Source: Pipra filicauda | Lineage: Eukaryota; Chordata; Aves; Passeriformes; Pipridae | DNA: 64,000 nucleotides | Reading direction: 5' to 3' | Assembly (NCBI RefSeq): GCF_003945595.2 | Contig: NW_024104129.1 | Coordinates: 744,001 to 808,000, forward strand | In this document: positions 59,026 through 64,000 of the stretch, piece by piece | Position numbering within the stretch: the first letter of the stretch is position 1 | Layout of the letters: the number at the start of each line of letters is the position of its first letter | Notes under the pieces: generated by a model | What the model was told of the DNA's origin: nothing | Databases searched by the model: none | Seen by the model: the letters and a program-made list of their open reading frames with translations, nothing else | Made by a program: the position numbers and the translations under genes

Positions 59026-62000
59026 TGTCGTGTCTCAGTTTTGGTACATGGGGAACCACATCTTCTTGCAAGCTAGGCCTATGAAACAGTAGAAGAACCA
59101 TCCCATTAAAACATAAAAATTAAGGCAAAATCTCTTTTATACTGTCTAGGAATACAACTAAAATGTAAATAAAAAAGACATCTATACAGAATAATGTTTC
59201 TGTCACTTGGCATTTTAAAGGTGTGGATGAATGTTGGGTTAGTGAGAACATTAAAAAAGTTGAAATCTTCAGCCTGGGCTCCACTGTGAGGCAGAACTGC
59301 TCACAACCTTGAGCATTTCTGATACATGAAAACATCCTTCTCGTCCACAAAGCCCTCCAGTGATCTAAGGTGGGAGAAATATCTTTTGGGTATGCATAGA
59401 GCATTCTATGTTACAGTGTCAGAGGGCAGCGCCTCCTCCATTTATTGAGCATTGACCTGTGCATGACTTCAAACTCCTGCCAGATAAATTTGATTGCCCT
59501 CAACTGCGTGTTACGTTCTTCAGAGAAACAGGATGTCAAGTGGCACTTCCTAGAAGAAGGGGAGATGGTTCTTTTTCTGAGGAGCATTGCATGTGTTCAG
59601 ATGGAGAACAGGTGGAGAAGTTAGTCATCAGCCCTTCAAGGCAGTGGTAAGAGTCCTCATCAGGACCAGAAGGGACAGAGCAGAGTTTGCTGCAATGTCA
59701 AAGGTTTCTGACTTAGCTGAATGTAAGTGTGAATGCAAAGACTTGCATCAGGCAAAGGAGATTGTTTATAAGACATTTGTATTGCTAGTCATTTTGCGAC
59801 TGTGCTACTTAAAAAGTGACTTAAGCTGGCATTTTTAATACAACTAAGCTTTGGAGACTTAAAGGCTTTTGTTTGGGAACTCACTAGAAGGAAATATCTA
59901 AGTGGATACTCTTCAAATTTCTGACCAGTTCAATGCCTCTGTTGGAAAGTCGTTCACTTCATTACTCTGCATGTTTTATTAGTGTCTGACAGCATGTGAA
60001 GGAGGACCTCCAGGCTCAGCAAGCTGGAAAAGCCAAGTTAGAGAGAATTTAGGGTCCTAATTCCCTGTGCATCAAGACACAATTAATGTAGCATGCAGGT
60101 TTGCAGGTCACTGACTGCATGGGTATAGGCACATGGCCCATATTCATTTTGCCTCACTGACCTGAGGTCTCAGTCTCTCCTGATCTCTGTAAGAAGTGTT
60201 TCTGCTATGAGAGGGATGGCCTCTAATGCCTGAGAATAGGGTCTATCTCTATTAATTTCTCCATTTGATGACTTCTCCGGGGAAAAAAGAGATTCACCAA
60301 AAACATTCAATTTGGGATCTGCATGGCTCAAGAACTCTCCAGACAGCAACAGAACTATTTTTCACAATTATCCAGTTTCAGACATGGTCTTAGTGTTAAA
60401 TTATTTTTTCCTTGAAGAGAAAAACATTGCTTTATGCTAATTGTGACCATAAAATAAAAAGGGAAGGCACAACAATGCAAGAATGAATTCACAGGCAAAC
60501 ATACTTTGAAAATAAAAGCGTTAAATTACACTTTATTGCATAAGCTAACTATGTACACTGCAATTTTTATAACAATGATGTATTGAATTAATACAAATTT
60601 TCACAGGCTTGAATGAATTCTGTACTGAATCAGGGAGGCGCTTTTTACTATTTTCTAAAAGTAACTGAACTGCTGGTTTCTTCATGAAGAAGGCAATTAA
60701 TATTCCTCTGATTGTTTCACACAATTAAGGAATATGCCATATATAAATAAATTCTTTTAATTGTCATGAGGATAATTTTACTCTATGTTATCTCTATATT
60801 CTGAAACAGCTTGAATACAGATGGTTCTGGATAATAACCACATGTAAAGAAAAACCTCTAAGTTTTTACTAGCAATCATCACTTAATCTCCAAATCCATT
60901 TACTTTTGGGGGGTGATACAAATACTGTTTATTAAATGCCGTGGTTCAAGAGTATTTGTCTTCGAAGTGGACTTCAGAGCTCAGGATATCCATTTCTCTC
61001 AATGACAGAGTGAACATTCTTAGAACAGACTCAATCTTCATGGTGTCAGATAAAAGTTAGTTAGATTCAATTATGATTTGGGATTAAGGAGAGACTGAAA
61101 TGAATGTTAACCATGAAGAAATCACTTAAATTGTGATTATGCTTGCTTTGTTGATATCTTTAATAAATCAGATAGGATATTTACATTTTTCTATTCAGAA
61201 TGGAAACTACTGAATATTTAAGAGATCTGTGTTTGTATTTTCCTAAAAATGCTATAGTAGATAAACAAAGCATAATCACACTTTCCCTGTGCCAAACCTG
61301 ACCACCTGAAGTGATATTGTACAGGGAAAATAATAGTGTATTGGCTTTACTCCTGGTTCTATAGTAACATTTCCTAAAATTAAAATTGATAGCATTTAAA
61401 TTTAAGAACAAAAGACAGATTAATCATAGTTTGAATAGAACATGAGCTCCTTTGAAATTCTTAATACAGTTGCTCAGCCTTTGTAAATCAGTCCTTAATT
61501 TTTGAAATGTTTATTACTCCCTCCAATGTAGACACAGGCTCAAAAGAGTTGTTTTAATAACAACAGTAGTAATTTCAACACAGTCCTCTTATTTTTCTCG
61601 ATGCCTTCTTTTGAACTCAAACCAGAAACACAATAGATTTAAGTAATGATTAACTTTTTTTTGCCTTCTTTGGATAACATTTCTATTAATATAGGATGAA
61701 ATAATCCTCAAAAATAAAATTTTGGTATTTAGTTTATAAGAAAACCATTTGGTTTGCTTCCATGATTTTCTTCATGCAGACTTTGAAATCTTTAAAGGAA
61801 CAAATATCCATCCATGGTCAGTTGGTAGGGACCACCTTATATTCACATTGTACAGACCATCACACTGGCATAGACCTTCCATGTCCATGATGTGCATAAG
61901 GTGGCACATGCAGTTGCATAGAATTTGTTAGCCCAGAACACTTAGCTCCTCATAACAAGAAGGGCCTCCTGACACAAGCCACAGTTTCTCATCTATTTAA

Positions 62001-64000
62001 CACATGGCATCTTCCTGCTCATACAGCCCATGTGAGATGACCACCCTCCCGTGCAGGTCTATGGACAATATTTATCTTATACCTCTGGAGCATATTGCCT
62101 GCTGTCATTTTGCAGTATCTGAAAGCCTTGGCACAATGTGGCTCATCCTTCAGAAAAGGGTTCAAATAAATGGGAAAGGCCTTGTCCGCATACAACAAAA
62201 CTCCAGGGTGTTGACTCTTGCATTGGCAACAACTAGGTATGCCCACACAATGTGAGAAATTAAAAGCTAGTAGCACTTCCAGAAAATGCTTTTCCCACAT
62301 GAGCAGTTCCCACATGAGGCAATGCACCATGACACACAACTGGGAGGGAAGCATTGGATTCAAGACTGTCAGGAGAGCAGTACAGCATCACCGAGTCTCA
62401 CTCAGGATTCAGAGGCTGCAGTAAGGATGCATCCCACTCTCAGTCACCAGGGAGGTGACCTGGGACAGAAGGGCTGTCACTGAGCAGAGCATGGCAGTCC
62501 TAGCTCTATGTCCCTTGCATGCGGGTGGTGAGGTGTAGTGGAATTGGGATGTGGTGGCTCCAAGCTTGTCTCAACCTCTCCGTTCTGTGCTCCTGCAGTG
62601 CTTATCTCCTGTTCATTAAAGGCTGTTCCCTTGGCTCCCTTTCATGGCCTACTGAGGTATTATTGCTGGAGGACTTTCTCAGATAGGAGGACTGAGACAG
62701 GATGCACCTTATCGAAGGAGTTACTCTCTGTGTCACAACCACATTTTCCTGCCAGCAGAACTACTTTCATTTTTCAACAAGAAACCGAGTTCAAACTAAC
62801 AAGTCTGTGGTGTGGACATCCAGGACCAGAGCCCTGCAGAGAAACAGAAAGAAAAACAAGATAACAGTGAGGATGAGCCAGCCTCATTTCAAAATGCTAC
62901 AGAAAGAGAAAATCAGACAGACTGGCATTTACATGACCTTTAAGCCAAGTATTTGTGTGTGGCGAGATCTGTCTCCTAAGACCAAAAAGGCATTGACTTC
63001 TCTGTGCCCTCACTAGCTCTCTGGCTTTTCCTGGAGAAATGACCAGCTATCAATGAGCATATCTGTGCAGTTATATTTTAGATTCGCACCTTAATTTTGT
63101 TTACCTTCTATTCTGTTTTTATTCCCCCTGCCTTTTGTCATCCTCACATTTTCAGAATCAAAAATAGGAGACAGAAAACAGAGTTAAACACTTAACTGCA
63201 CACACAGGATTAGGGCCACAAAACAAAACACAAATTTAAGAGCTGAATAAAATCCCATAAGAGGTCATATGATAATTTTTCTAGTGTGATTGTTCTTATT
63301 AAATGGGCAATGATTAATCTGTGTGGATTTTTTATTGGAAGAGTTTTCCCTATAGTTCTCAAGAATTAAATGTCAAAATGGTTGTGCAGGGAAGGAACCC
63401 GCCATTAGGTGTTGCCAAATAGGAATGTTTCATTGGCTGCTTCAAAGTCAGTTACTGTCAAATATTTTGAGGAAGTGACCTATGCATGCAAAACAGAAAT
63501 CAAGAGGTTGAATGGCCCTACAGCCTTTTTTGCACTGAGGATGCTTGTTTAAAGCAAGTTCCGGTCAAGAATAATTGAATTCAGTTCAAATTAGATTGTT
63601 GCTCCTCAGCTCTGTGAAATGAGGTAGATGATCACAGTCCACTTCCCATTAGCCTGTCTGCTTCGCTAAAACCACCTGCACAATTGAAACTAATTGGTGC
63701 CTCAATAGCAGTATCAACAGAGAGGATGCAATTAAATAGTAATGCATCATGAACTATAACCTCCCCTTAAAGACACGATACCTTTAGACACTTTTAGTGA
63801 GCAAGCTTGTCTGGCTGGCACTTGGAGTGGGGCTGAATTTACACCAGTGGGCTGCCAGTCAAGATCCAGTCACAAGAAGAAATTTAAGCCTATGCACAAA
63901 TGAACATTAATAAGGATACATTTATTCAGCTAGAATATAGGCAGGCCTGGAGCAGTGGAAAGCACACAATACTCTATTTGAGTTGAAGGGATATGAGCCC
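59026..64000. other. Mostly unique DNA; one weak transposase-like frame
   Basis: No CR1, LTR or RNA gene is recognised. The minus-strand frame 62363-62019 (114 codons) contains LLYADKAFPIYLNPFLKDEP and KAFRYCKMTAGNM. These faintly recall the second-aspartate region and downstream FNY...RNMVE words of PIF/Harbinger transposases. The remainder of such a protein is not visible. The last 600 bases are free of repeats and could be conserved non-coding DNA, which the sequence alone cannot show. Confidence 0.35.

Noticed and set aside
1..64000. CRISPR array, bacterial operon or prophage
   Set aside because: Repeat content and base composition are those of a vertebrate genome. No regularly spaced repeats, ribosome-binding sites or packed genes are present.

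Overview
The window looks like an AT-rich, gene-poor stretch of a bird nuclear genome. It is either intergenic or inside a very large intron. The main argument is the repeats. CR1 LINE copies of many ages occur on both strands, several ending in the typical ATTCTRTG-type 3' tail. Two LTRs resemble the avian ERVL-type family starting TGTGCTGGTTTTGG. One tRNA-plus-CR1 SINE recalls the TguSINE1 type that I remember from perching birds. A passerine is therefore my best guess, but it rests on memory of repeat families, not on a search. I recognise no host protein-coding exon, rRNA or functional tRNA. Almost every open reading frame is a chance frame in AT-rich DNA or a frame of a CR1 element.

Layout. 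1-480 holds the decayed reverse transcriptase (RT) of a LINE that is not CR1, on the minus strand. 1.5-6.1 kb has CR1 remnants in mixed orientation. 6.1-13.7 kb is essentially unique sequence. 13.7-14.2 kb is a truncated solo LTR. 17.64-19.07 kb is a nested pair: a second non-CR1 LINE, whose end encodes a C2HC-type zinc finger, sits inside the 3' tail of a CR1 copy and is flanked by an 11-bp target-site duplication. 20.7-21.4 kb, 24.0-25.2 kb, 29.0-31.0 kb and 31.6-32.5 kb hold more CR1, one copy interrupted by another CR1. At 34.6 kb there is a perfect five-unit telomeric repeat. 40.2-47 kb has small structured repeats, one CR1 and an 85-bp duplication. 51.64-52.43 kb is a second LTR split by a SINE that carries two different tRNA-derived units (initiator Met, then Ile) ahead of a CR1 tail. 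54.28-54.67 kb has two further, independently inserted 3' ends of the 18-kb LINE. 57.09-58.86 kb is the youngest-looking CR1, with an uninterrupted 553-codon RT frame. The last 5 kb is mostly unique sequence.

The genes here do not cooperate in a host pathway. What can be read is the history of retrotransposition: CR1 supplied the machinery and the 3' tail used by the SINE, an LTR served as its target, and a rarer LINE lineage inserted at least three times. The most interesting items are the double-tRNA SINE and the zinc-finger LINE with its three dated insertions.
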